DNA of 64,000 bases from Desulfocarbo sp964620595 (lineage in GTDB: Bacteria > Desulfobacterota > Desulfarculia > Desulfarculales > Desulfarculaceae), in NCBI GenBank assembly GCA_964620595.1, contig CAZUHP010000012.1, positions 1-64,000 on the forward strand, read 5' to 3'. A program made the position numbers and the translations under genes. The notes beneath the pieces are model-generated. The model saw only the letters and a list, made by a program, of their open reading frames with translations, was not told the origin of the DNA and ran no database searches. This document shows positions 1 to 7,609 of this stretch, piece after piece (the stretch's first letter is position 1; every line of letters begins with the position of its first letter).

Positions 1-781
1 CCTCGTCCAGGCAGGCCTGGGCCACGCCCACCGACTGGGCGGCGATGCCGATGCGCCCGCAGTCCAGGCAGCTCATGGCCACCTTGAAGCCCTCGCCCGG
101 CCGGCCCAGCATGGCGTCGGCCGGAACCCGGCAGTCCTCGAAGACGAGCTGCACCGTGTCCGAGGCCCTGAGCCCCAGCTTCTCCTCCTCCTTGCCCACG
201 CTGAGGCCGGGCGTGCCCTGGGGCACCAGGAAGGCGCTTATGCCCCGGTGGCGCTTGGCCCGGTCGGTGACCGCGGTCACGATGACGAGCCCCGCGTTCT
301 TGCCGGTGGTGATGAACTGCTTGGTGCCGTTCAGCACCCACTGGTCGCCGTCGGCCACCGCGGTCATGCGCTGGCTGGCCGGGTCGGAGCCGGCATGGGG
401 CTCGGTGAGGGCAAAGGCGCCGATGCACTGGCCGGCGCACATGGGGGGCAGCCATTTCTGTTTCTGTTCCTCGCTGCCGAAGTTGACCAGGGCCTCGCAG
501 CAGATGGAGTTGTGCACGCTCATCACCACCGCGGTGGAGGCGCAGCCATAGGCGATCTCGGTGAGCGCCAGGACATAGCTCACCGTGTCCACCCCGGCGC
601 CGCCGTAGGCCTCGGGCACCATCATGCCCATGAAGCCCAGCTCGGCCATCTGGGCCAGGACCTCGCGGGGGAACTCCTTGTCGCGGTCGCGTTGGGCGGC
701 CCCGGGCAGCACCACCTCCCGGGCAAAGTCCCGGGCCATGGTCTGGATCATCGCCTGCTCTTCGGTAAGCGTAAAGGCCAT
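1..781 (-). CDS. Acyl-CoA dehydrogenase, C-terminus beyond window
   Basis: FAD-dependent alpha,beta-dehydrogenation of an acyl-CoA, passing electrons to electron-transfer flavoprotein. The first 260 codons are present; the C-terminal helical domain with the catalytic glutamate lies outside the window. The ATG at 781 starts MAFTLTEEQ, a typical family N-terminus. The mid-domain motifs GAFALTEPHAGSD and WVLNGTKQFITTG, which contact flavin and substrate, are intact. It begins 33 bases after the XRE-cupin regulator stops and is probably last in the minus-strand operon from 4558. It resembles short/branched-chain acyl-CoA dehydrogenases, but chain-length specificity cannot be read from this fragment. 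Confidence 0.93.
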   Translation of the reverse strand, partial: MAFTLTEEQAMIQTMARDFAREVVLPGAAQRDRDKEFPREVLAQMAELGFMGMMVPEAYGGAGVDTVSYVLALTEIAYGCASTAVVMSVHNSICCEALVNFGSEEQKQKWLPPMCAGQCIGAFALTEPHAGSDPASQRMTAVADGDQWVLNGTKQFITTGKNAGLVIVTAVTDRAKRHRGISAFLVPQGTPGLSVGKEEEKLGLRASDTVQLVFEDCRVPADAMLGRPGEGFKVAMSCLDCGRIGIAAQSVGVAQACLDE

Positions 782-814
782 GGGCACCTCCAGGCTAAAG
801 GGCTCGAATACTTT

Positions 815-1360
815 TCAGGGCGTATACAGCACCACCAGGATCTCGCAGGGTTCCTCGCCGGTGTTGGTCAGCTTGTGGACCAGGCTGGAGTTGAAGTGCA
901 GAGAGTCGCCGGCCTTGAGGTCGTTCACGTGCTCCCCCACCTTGACCCGCACCTGGCCCTTGAGTACGTAGTGGAACTCCTCGCCCTCGTGCTGGTAGCC
1001 GGGGCCGTCCAGGTCGCTCACCGGGTCGATGGTGACCAGAAAGCCCTTCAGGTGCTTGTGGCCGGTTTCCGGGGTCAGCACCCGGTAGGAGTAGTGGTCG
1101 GTGCGTTTCTTCACCGCCTCGGTGCGGCGCTCCACCGCCTCGGCCTCGTTCTTCAGGAGTTCGCCCGAGTCCACCTCCAGGGCGCGGCTCAGGCTGAGCA
1201 GAACGGCCACCGGCGGGATGAGCTGATCGGACTCCACCCGCTCCAGGTACTCCACCGCCTGGCCGGTTTCGTTGGCCAGGGTCTCCAGGCTCATCTCCTT
1301 TTCCCGGCGCAGGCGGGCCAGCCGCTGCCCCAGGGAAACCCGTTTCATCTTGCGGGCCAT
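815..1360 (-). CDS. XRE-family regulator with C-terminal cupin domain
   Basis: Predicted cytoplasmic DNA-binding regulator of 181 aa. Residues about 8-60 form an XRE helix-turn-helix (LGQRLARLRREKEMSLETLA). Residues about 100-175 form a cupin fold with the HEGEEFHYVLKG core and a later H in the second cupin motif, probably a small-ligand sensor. I chose the ATG at 1360 because AGGAGG lies about 7 bases upstream; a TTG two codons earlier is also open. It sits between meaB and an acyl-CoA dehydrogenase with 33-base gaps on both sides, so it may sense an acyl-CoA-related metabolite and control this operon. That role is inference. Confidence 0.88.
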   Translation of the reverse strand: MARKMKRVSLGQRLARLRREKEMSLETLANETGQAVEYLERVESDQLIPPVAVLLSLSRALEVDSGELLKNEAEAVERRTEAVKKRTDHYSYRVLTPETGHKHLKGFLVTIDPVSDLDGPGYQHEGEEFHYVLKGQVRVKVGEHVNDLKAGDSLHFNSSLVHKLTNTGEEPCEILVVLYTP

Positions 1361-1393
1361 GATCAATCCTCCTCGGGATGTCCCGTAATCTAC

Positions 1394-2401
1394 TTATGCC
1401 GTTCCCCGGCCGTCCCCTGTCGCGCCCCGCCGTTCCCAAAGGCCGGCCATGATGGCCTCGCTGGCGGTGTAGGGGTCTCCGCGGCCAGCGGCGATCTCGT
1501 CCGCCAAATGCTCCAGCCGGCCGTCCTGGGCCAGGCGTTCCTCCAGCATGGCCAAGGTGCGCACCCGGAGGATGTCCAGCACCTCCCTCTGCGCCCGTTC
1601 CCGCCGGCGCTGGGCCAGCAGCCTGCCGCCCTCGGCCAGGAGCAGGTCCCGGTGTTCGGCGATAACTTGCATGAGCCGGTCCAGGCCGGTGCCCACGTTG
1701 GCGCAGGTCAGCACCACTGGTGGCTTCCAGCCGGCCTGGCGGGGGGTGTGGCGCTCCATGGCCAGCATGCTCTCCAGTTGGGCGGCGGTGCCGCTGGCGC
1801 CCTCGCGGTCGGCCTTGTTCACCACGAACACGTCCCCCACCTCCAGTATACCGGCCTTGATGGCCTGCACGTCGTCGCCCAGGCCGGGCACGGTGACCAC
1901 CAGGGTGATGTCCGCCGCGGCCACGACGTCCACCTCGTCCTGGCCCACGCCCACGGTTTCGATGATGACCACGTCCTTGCCCATGGCGGCCATGACCGTG
2001 ACCACCCCCCGGGTGGAGGCGGTGAGCCCGCCGAAGTGGCCCCGGGTGGCCAGGGAGCGGATGAACACGCCATCGTCGGTGGCGTGGCGCTGCATGCGCA
2101 CCCTGTCGCCCAGGATGGCGCCGCCAGTGAAGGGGCTGGTGGGGTCCACCGCCACCACCCCCACGGTGCGCCCCTGTTGCCTGAGGGCGGTGACCAGGGC
2201 ATCGGTGAGGGTGGACTTGCCCACCCCCGGCGAGCCGGTCACCCCCCAGAGTTCGGCCCGGGAGGCGTGGGGATAGAGGAGCTTTAGCACCTCCAGGGCG
2301 CGGGGCAGGCCGTCGTCGATGTCGCGCATCAACCTGGCGGCGGTGCGCAGGTCTCCCTGCAATATGCTGTCTGCTATCTGCTCGGGTGTTTTCTCAGTCA
2401 A
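1394..2401 (-). CDS. meaB: MeaB/ArgK-type GTPase, methylmalonyl-CoA mutase chaperone
   Basis: G3E-family GTPase that in this family guards and reloads B12-dependent methylmalonyl-CoA mutase. The P-loop GSPGVGKST is at residues 56-64, followed by an ETVGVGQDEVDV switch region and NKAD for guanine recognition. At 335 aa the length is normal. The start is uncertain: TTG at 2401 is the only candidate before residue 25 and has a weak ribosome site. No mutase gene is in the window. Neighbouring acyl-CoA dehydrogenases suggest propionyl/methylmalonyl-CoA metabolism from branched or odd-chain acids. Confidence 0.93.
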   Translation of the reverse strand: MTEKTPEQIADSILQGDLRTAARLMRDIDDGLPRALEVLKLLYPHASRAELWGVTGSPGVGKSTLTDALVTALRQQGRTVGVVAVDPTSPFTGGAILGDRVRMQRHATDDGVFIRSLATRGHFGGLTASTRGVVTVMAAMGKDVVIIETVGVGQDEVDVVAAADITLVVTVPGLGDDVQAIKAGILEVGDVFVVNKADREGASGTAAQLESMLAMERHTPRQAGWKPPVVLTCANVGTGLDRLMQVIAEHRDLLLAEGGRLLAQRRRERAQREVLDILRVRTLAMLEERLAQDGRLEHLADEIAAGRGDPYTASEAIMAGLWERRGATGDGRGTA

Positions 2402-2444
2402 TATGGTGGATCCACTCTCTGGCGGCGGAGGTTGGGCGCGGCCC

Positions 2445-2532
2445 TTGCCGCCCCCCGTCGCCCCCCTTGCCGCCCCCGTCGCCGCCCCCGTCGCCGCCCC
2501 CCGCCGGCCCTCGCCCCCTCGCCGCCCCGCCG
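2445..2532 (-). repeat. G-rich low-complexity repeat tract (family member 1)
   Basis: About 90 bases of repeated GGCGAC-plus-G-run units on the minus strand. It lies directly after the stop of the acyl-CoA dehydrogenase at 2541 and before meaB. The mRNA strand is the G-rich one. It carries several runs of four or more G and could form quadruplexes. Confidence 0.85.
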
Positions 2533-2540
2533 GGGCGGGC

Positions 2541-3689
2541 CTAGCGCTGGCGCAGGAGGTTGCGCGCGATGACCAGGCGCATTATCTCGTTGGTGCCTTC
2601 GTATATCTGGGTGATCTTGGCGTCGCGCAGGTGGCGCTCCATGGGGTACTCCCGGGTGTAGCCGTAGCCGCCCAGGATCTGCACCCCCTCAATGGCAGCG
2701 TTCATGGCCGCGTCCGAGGCGAACATCTTGGCCATGGCCGACTGCTTCTCGAAGTGCTGGTGCTGGTCCTCCATCCAGGCGGCGCGCAGGAGCAGCAGCT
2801 CGGCCGCGTCCAGGGCGGTGGCCATGTCGGCCAGCTTCCACTGGATGGCCTGGAACTGGCTGATGGGCCGGCCGAACTGCTCGCGGGTGAGCGAGTACTC
2901 CAGGGCCTCCTCCAAGACAGCGCGGCCGATGCCCAGGGCCTGGGAGCCGATGCCGATGCGGCCCGAGTCCAGGGTGGTGAGCATCTGGCGCAGGCCGGCG
3001 CCGCGCTCGCCCAACAGGTTCTCCTTGGGTATGCGGGCGTCCTCGAAGACCAGCTCCGCGGTGCCCGAGGCGTTGATGCCCAGCTTCTCCTCCACCCGGC
3101 CCACCGAAAAGCCCGGGGTGTTCTCCAGGTCCACGATGAAGGAGCTGATGCCCTTGGAGCCCTTGTCCTTGTCGGTGACCGCGGCCACCACCGCGAAGGA
3201 GGCCACGTTGCCGTTGGTGATGAACTTCTTCTCGCCGTTCAGCACCCACTCGTTGCCGTCCAGCACCGCGGTGGTGCGCATGGCGGCCGGGTCCGAGCCG
3301 GCGCCGGCCTCGGTGAGGCCGTAACAGCCCAGCTTCTGGCCCGAGGCCACGGGGGTGAGAAAGGCCTTTTTCTGCTCCTCGGTGCCAAAGGTCTGGACCG
3401 GGAAGCAGTAGAGCGAGTTGCACACGCTCATGATCACGCCCACCGAGGCGTCGCCGCGGCTGATCTCGCTCAGGGCCAGCACGTAGCTCACGTAGTCCAT
3501 GCCCGCGCCGCCGTACTCCTCGGGCACCGCGATGCCCATGAAGCCCAGCTCACCCAGGGCCTGGCAGGCCTCGGCCGGGTGTTCGTGGGTGGCGTCGAAG
3601 TGGGCCGCCTGGGGCTTGAGCACCTCGTCCGCAAAACGGGCGGCGGTGTCCTTGACCATCTTTTGTTCTTCGCTAAGGGAAAAGTCCAT
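2541..3689 (-). CDS. Acyl-CoA dehydrogenase, short/branched-chain type
   Basis: 382-aa flavoprotein, full length for the family. The N-terminus MDFSLSEEQKMVKDT, the CYGLTEAGAGSDPAAM motif and WVLNGEKKFITNG are all present. The catalytic base is the Glu of IYEGTNEIMRL near the C-terminus, as in short-chain and butyryl-CoA enzymes. The ATG at 3689 is preferred since AGGAGAGG precedes it; a GTG five codons upstream is open but less likely. It lies 83 bases after the enoyl-CoA hydratase, with which it would form consecutive beta-oxidation steps. A G-rich repeat follows its stop. Confidence 0.95.
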   Translation of the reverse strand: MDFSLSEEQKMVKDTAARFADEVLKPQAAHFDATHEHPAEACQALGELGFMGIAVPEEYGGAGMDYVSYVLALSEISRGDASVGVIMSVCNSLYCFPVQTFGTEEQKKAFLTPVASGQKLGCYGLTEAGAGSDPAAMRTTAVLDGNEWVLNGEKKFITNGNVASFAVVAAVTDKDKGSKGISSFIVDLENTPGFSVGRVEEKLGINASGTAELVFEDARIPKENLLGERGAGLRQMLTTLDSGRIGIGSQALGIGRAVLEEALEYSLTREQFGRPISQFQAIQWKLADMATALDAAELLLLRAAWMEDQHQHFEKQSAMAKMFASDAAMNAAIEGVQILGGYGYTREYPMERHLRDAKITQIYEGTNEIMRLVIARNLLRQR

Positions 3690-3731
3690 GCCTCTCCTCT
3701 GCACATCGGAAGGGAATGAAGCGTGCGGGCG

Positions 3732-3756
3732 GCCGGGCCCGGAGAACGGGCCCGGC
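3732..3756 (-). terminator. Intercistronic GC hairpin without U-tract
   Basis: Perfect 10-bp stem (GCCGGGCCCG and its complement) with a 5-base loop, 16 bases after the stop of the enoyl-CoA hydratase. No run of U follows, so it is more likely an RNA-stability or processing element than a classic terminator. Confidence 0.55.
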
Positions 3757-3772
3757 GGTCTGGGTCATTATA

Positions 3773-4558
3773 TCAGGCTTCGCCCTTGAACTCGGGCTTG
3801 CGCTTCTCCAAGAAGGCGCTCATGCCCTCGGCCTGGTCCGGGCTGGCGAAGCAGATGCCAAAGGCCTCGGCCTCCAGGCGCAGGGCGTGGTCCAGGGGCA
3901 GGTCAAAGCCGTAGTTGATCAGGTTCTTGCAGGCCCGCACCGACACCCGGCCCTTGGAGGCGATCTTCTTGGCGGTCTTGAGCACCGCCTCCATCAGCTC
4001 CTCCGAGGGGAACACCCGGTTCACCAGGCCGATCTCCTTGGCCAGGGTCACGTCGATGATATCGCCGGTCAGGCAAAGCTCCTTGGCCCAGTTCTTGCCC
4101 ACCAGGCGGCTGAGGCGCTGGGTGCCGCCGGCACCGGGCACCACCCCCAGGTTGATCTCGGGCTGGCCGAACTTGGCCGTTTCCGAGGCGTAGATGAAGT
4201 CGCAGGCCAGGGCGATCTCGGTGCCGCCGCCCAGGGCGAAGCCGTCCACCGCGGCGATGACCGGCTTGGGCAGGGCCTCCATGAAAAGGGTCAGCTTCTG
4301 GAGCTGGCGGGAGAAGCCGCGGGCCTGCACCGGGTTCATGTCGCGCATGGCGCTGATGTCGGCCCCGGCCACAAAGGCCTTGCCGCCCGCGCCGGTGAGG
4401 ATTATCACCTTGACCGCGTCGTCTTCGCCCGCAGCCCTGAAGGCCTGGTCCAGTTCCTCCACCACCTGGGGGTTGAGGGCGTTCAACACCTTGGGCCGGT
4501 TGATGGTTATGGTGGCGATGGCGCCGTCCACCTCGTAGAGAATCGTTTCGTAAGCCAT
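3773..4558 (-). CDS. Enoyl-CoA hydratase (crotonase family)
   Basis: Adds water to trans-2-enoyl-CoA in beta-oxidation. It has 261 aa, the usual length. The crotonase oxyanion-hole segment GAGGKAFVAGADI is at about residues 55-70. Both catalytic glutamates seem present, in the LALACDFIYAS-type region and in PEINLGVVPGAGGTQRL (about 110-150). The ATG at 4558 is preceded by GAGGGAAG. It is the first gene of the minus-strand set and its upstream region is the long divergent spacer shared with the TonB receptor. Confidence 0.95.
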   Translation of the reverse strand: MAYETILYEVDGAIATITINRPKVLNALNPQVVEELDQAFRAAGEDDAVKVIILTGAGGKAFVAGADISAMRDMNPVQARGFSRQLQKLTLFMEALPKPVIAAVDGFALGGGTEIALACDFIYASETAKFGQPEINLGVVPGAGGTQRLSRLVGKNWAKELCLTGDIIDVTLAKEIGLVNRVFPSEELMEAVLKTAKKIASKGRVSVRACKNLINYGFDLPLDHALRLEAEAFGICFASPDQAEGMSAFLEKRKPEFKGEA

Positions 4559-4947
4559 GTCCGCTTCCCTCTCCGTTTCCTGTCTAGCCGACTTGATCTT
4601 GACCGTAGATTATGGCCCTTGTCCACGAACCAAACGCCGGGAACAAGTTCGATTTCCCGCCGCCTTTTCCAGCGCCCCCCGCCCCCCCGATCGTCCCCCC
4701 GATCGCCCCCCCCGATCGCCCCCCGATCGCCCCCCCCGGGAGGCCCCCTCAGGCGTGCCCCCAATCTGCTGGAGGCCAACTTAACACCCTCAAAGCTGGT
4801 TTGGGCAATCTTTTTGGCCCCCCCCGCTCCCGCTGCCCGCGCCTGGCTGATGTTATCAGAACAGATGCCCAAAACCAAGATTTCCGATGGTCCCGCCCGG
4901 GCGGTTCCCAGGCGCCCTTGCCGGCCAGTAGGGGTGTCGGTCTTGCC
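4559..4947. other. Divergent intergenic region between hydratase and TonB receptor
   Basis: No convincing gene; open frames here have no family resemblance or ribosome sites. It holds the repeat tract at 4668-4742 and, at its right edge, the plus-strand promoter for the receptor. I did not find a clear sigma-70 promoter for the minus-strand operon. Confidence 0.6.
4668..4742 (-). repeat. G-rich repeat tract, CGATCG variant (family member 2)
   Basis: C-runs on the plus strand separated by CGATCG, about 12 bases per unit, so G-rich on the minus strand. This is the only tract placed upstream of a gene (110 bases before the hydratase start) instead of directly after a stop, and its spacer differs from the GAC of the others. 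Confidence 0.8.
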
Positions 4948-4976
4948 TTGACCAATCGGGCTGCCGGTGCTAGTAT
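4948..4976 (+). promoter_or_regulatory. Sigma-70 promoter for TonB receptor
   Basis: TTGACC at 4948-4953, a 17-base spacer and TAGTAT at 4971-4976. Predicted start near 4983, giving a leader of about 328 bases before the receptor ATG at 5311. Confidence 0.65.
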
Positions 4977-4982
4977 GCGTTC

Positions 4983-5310
4983 CCGATTTCATGGCTGGCA
5001 GGGAAACGGCCGCCAAGGACGACAGGAAGTCGCCAAGCCTTTCCCCCGGCATCTGATCTGGCAACCAAAGGCCAAGAAGGTCTGCGGGAAGAAACCCGCG
5101 GATGCTTGCTTGGCCCTTTTGCTTTTCTGGGCAAAAGAAGCCTCAAGCAGCCGCCAGGGCCGGAGCCTTATCCGGCACCTGGGCTGAACCCCGCCAAGAA
5201 GGCACTCCCCAACTTGGACAGCCGCCTTTCAATGCCTGGGAATCCCAGTGGTTCCAGGCAAGGGAAGGCGTTTGGACCGGACAAGACAACCGTTTGGGAA
5301 AGGAGTGAAA
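4983..5310 (+). promoter_or_regulatory. Long structured 5' leader, candidate cis-regulatory RNA
   Basis: Four hairpins can be drawn. GCGGG/CCCGC lies at 5084-5099. A nested stem-loop at 5103-5149 has TGCTTG/CAAGCA as the outer stem and CTTTTGC/GCAAAAG inside. GCCGGA/TCCGGC with flanking CAGG/CCTG is at 5153-5184. TGCCTGGGAA/TTCCAGGCA is at 5233-5260. I looked for the cobalamin box, TPP core and molybdenum-cofactor features and do not see a complete known class. Function as a riboswitch is inference. Confidence 0.4.
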
Positions 5311-7332
5311 ATGAAAAGGCTTGCTGTTCTAGTGCTGGCCGCCTGCTTCCTCCTGCCAGGGCCTGTGGCCTGGGGGGCGGACAAGGACGCGGAAGTGCTC
5401 AAGCTGGGCGAAATCGAGGTAAAGGGCGAGGGCCTGCACCGCAAGGACATACCGACCACGGTGAATGTCATCGGGGCCAAGGAGTTCGAGGACCGTTTCC
5501 TGCTGCGCACCGAGGACATCCTGCTCGAGGTCCCGGGCGTGGAGATCGGCAACTACAACATGGGCGGGGTGGCCAACGTAATCAAGATGCGCGGCTTCAC
5601 CCGCGGCGCCCACGGCGGTGACGTGGCCATCTACGTGGACGGCATCCCCCTGAACGAAGGCGAGTCCCATGCTGACGGCTACGCGGACATCAACGTGCTC
5701 ATCCCCCTGGAGATGGAGAAGCTGGAGGTCTACAAGGGGCCGTCGTCTCCCTTGTTCGGCAACTTCGCCCGGGGCGGCACCCTGGCCTTTTACACCCGCA
5801 AGCGCGGCGAATACCGCAAGCTAAAGTTCAACTACGGCAGCTTCAACACGGTCGACCTGCAGGGGGCCTTTGGCATGAAGCTGGGCAAGGGCGTCTCCAA
5901 CAACACCGCCTTCCAGGGGGCGCGCACCGACGGCTACCAGGCCAACTCCCGCTGGGGCCGTTTCAACGCCTCCACCCGCTTCACCTTCGATGTGAGCGAC
6001 CGCCTCGACATATCGCTCTCCGCCCGGGCCCACAACTCCGACTGGGACGCGCCGGGCTACATCCCCAAGTACATGTTCGACTCCGGCTCCACCAGCCAAG
6101 CCCCCAACGCGGAGAACGACGGCGGCAAGAAGACCTTCTTTTCCGAGAGGATGGACCTGGGCTACACCATCGGGGAGAACCTGCGCCTGTTGTACTGGGC
6201 CTACAGCACCCAGCAGGATTTCACCCGCTTCGCCAAGTTCGGCTATGACCCCGGCGGGCAGACCGAACGGAACTACGACCGCCTGGTGTGGGGCACGGGC
6301 CTGAGCCTGAGTTGGAACCCCCTGCTGGCCGGCAAGCGCCTGGCCACCGTGGTGGGCCTGGAATACTACCACGAGGACACCAAGTGGAAGCGCTGGAACA
6401 CCAGCAACCGGGTGCGCCAGACCCAGACCCAGGACCGCGACTTCCTCATCACCACCCTTTCGGCGTTTCTGCAGGCCGAGTATGAGCTGTCGCCCTATTT
6501 CCGCCCCACCTTGGGCCTGCGCTACGACAGCTTCGGCGGCGACTACCAGAACAACGACCCTGGCTCCCAGCCCTTCAGCCAGGACATGAACTCCTACCAG
6601 CACTTCAGCCCCAAGGTGGGCTTCCGCTCGCAGGTGCTGAAGGATCTCGACCTGCGGGCGAGCTACTGCCAGGGCTTCGCCCTGCCCGACGGCGAGGCCA
6701 AGTACCAGCCCGAACTGAACGTGGACCCCGAGGTGATCAGCCAGTACGAGGTGGGCTTCACCTACGCTCCGATCCTCCCCTTGTGGTTGGACGTGGCCTG
6801 GTTCATCCTGGACTCCAGCGACGAAATCCAGGAAGACCCGCCGGGATCGGGCACCTACAAGAACCTCGGCGAAACCCGCCGCATGGGCCTGGAGGCGGCG
6901 GTCAAGGTCTTCCCCCTGCGGGGCCTGGAGCTGTTCGGCAACCTGGCCCTGCTGACCAGCGAGATCCGCAAAAACTCCAACCAGTCCCTGGAGGGCAAGG
7001 AAGTACGGGGGGTGCCCAGCCACATCTTCAACCTGGGCCTGCAATACACCTCGGCCATGGGATTGGGCGGCCGCGTCAACTGGCGCCAGGTGGGATCGTA
7101 TTACATAGACGCCGCCAACACCCAGGAATACGACGGGTATGACACCGTGGACCTGAGTCTGTTCTACGACATCCCCCTCTCCCAAGGCGAGTCGCGCCTG
7201 CGGCTGAGCTTCGAGGTGCTCAACCTCTTGGACGAGCACTACTCCCAGGCGATCTGGACCGGCTACGGCACCACCAACTATGCGCTGGCCTGGCCGCGCA
7301 CCTTCTGGGTGGGAGCCACCATCGACTGGTAG
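5311..7332 (+). CDS. TonB-dependent outer-membrane receptor
   Basis: 673-aa outer-membrane beta-barrel with N-terminal plug, for energised uptake of a scarce ligand. The signal peptide is MKRLAVLVLAACFLLPGPVA, ending near WGA. A TonB-box-like stretch (LKLGEIEVKGE) follows. The plug (about 45-150) has the MRGF, YVDGIPLNEG and VEVYKGPSSPLFGN-like motifs, and the C-terminus ends in an aromatic residue (TIDW), as barrels do. The ATG at 5311 has AAGGAG 5 bases upstream; a frame open further upstream is not used. It stands alone with its own promoter and terminator, so nothing nearby tells the substrate. BtuB/FepA-like ligands are possible. Confidence 0.93.
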   Translation: MKRLAVLVLAACFLLPGPVAWGADKDAEVLKLGEIEVKGEGLHRKDIPTTVNVIGAKEFEDRFLLRTEDILLEVPGVEIGNYNMGGVANVIKMRGFTRGAHGGDVAIYVDGIPLNEGESHADGYADINVLIPLEMEKLEVYKGPSSPLFGNFARGGTLAFYTRKRGEYRKLKFNYGSFNTVDLQGAFGMKLGKGVSNNTAFQGARTDGYQANSRWGRFNASTRFTFDVSDRLDISLSARAHNSDWDAPGYIPKYMFDSGSTSQAPNAENDGGKKTFFSERMDLGYTIGENLRLLYWAYSTQQDFTRFAKFGYDPGGQTERNYDRLVWGTGLSLSWNPLLAGKRLATVVGLEYYHEDTKWKRWNTSNRVRQTQTQDRDFLITTLSAFLQAEYELSPYFRPTLGLRYDSFGGDYQNNDPGSQPFSQDMNSYQHFSPKVGFRSQVLKDLDLRASYCQGFALPDGEAKYQPELNVDPEVISQYEVGFTYAPILPLWLDVAWFILDSSDEIQEDPPGSGTYKNLGETRRMGLEAAVKVFPLRGLELFGNLALLTSEIRKNSNQSLEGKEVRGVPSHIFNLGLQYTSAMGLGGRVNWRQVGSYYIDAANTQEYDGYDTVDLSLFYDIPLSQGESRLRLSFEVLNLLDEHYSQAIWTGYGTTNYALAWPRTFWVGATIDW

Positions 7333-7335
7333 CGC

Positions 7336-7367
7336 AAAAGGGGACTCCCGCCAGGGAGTCCCCTTTT
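7336..7367. terminator. Strong bidirectional intrinsic terminator
   Basis: Perfect 14-bp inverted repeat: 7336-7349 pairs with 7354-7367 around a GCCA loop. It has four A on one side and four T on the other, 4 bases after the receptor stop. It should also stop transcripts arriving from the minus-strand operon whose last gene ends at 7610. Confidence 0.9.
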
Positions 7368-7582
7368 CATCGTTCAAGGCCGCGCTCGCCTTCGGGGCTC
7401 AAAAGGCCAAGAGCGCCCGGCCCCAAGGCGGCCGCGGCTCCCGGCCCAAGGACCCGCCCTGTCAAGGTCCCCGCCTCACCGCCCTTCCCGCTCGCCCGGC
7501 GCAGCGCGGGCCGCGCGCACAAGGCATGCTTCCATCAATCACAGCCGCCCCCCTCTCTCCCGGGGACGGGCCGTGGCGCCAC

Positions 7583-7609
7583 CCGTTGCCCCCCGTCGCC
7601 CCCCGTTGC
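7583..7609 (-). repeat. Short G-rich repeat tract (family member 3)
   Basis: Two to three GGCGACGGGGGG-type units on the minus strand, immediately abutting the stop codon (7610-7612) of the acyl-CoA dehydrogenase. Confidence 0.75.

Noticed and set aside
248..2287. A 679-codon open frame on the plus strand
   Set aside because: It is antisense to the acyl-CoA dehydrogenase, XRE and meaB genes, with no family resemblance; such shadows are common in GC-rich DNA.
4507..5064. A minus-strand open frame of 185 codons upstream of the hydratase
   Set aside because: It crosses the repeat tract and the plus-strand promoter, lacks a ribosome site and has low-complexity content.
5050..5070. CTGATCTGG resembling part of the TPP riboswitch core
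   Set aside because: The CTGAGA element and the rest of the TPP fold are missing at the right spacing, and the gene downstream is not a thiamine gene by sequence.
4990..5300. Cobalamin riboswitch before the TonB receptor
   Set aside because: I found no B12-box-like segment or the conserved helper sequences, so I left the leader unclassified.
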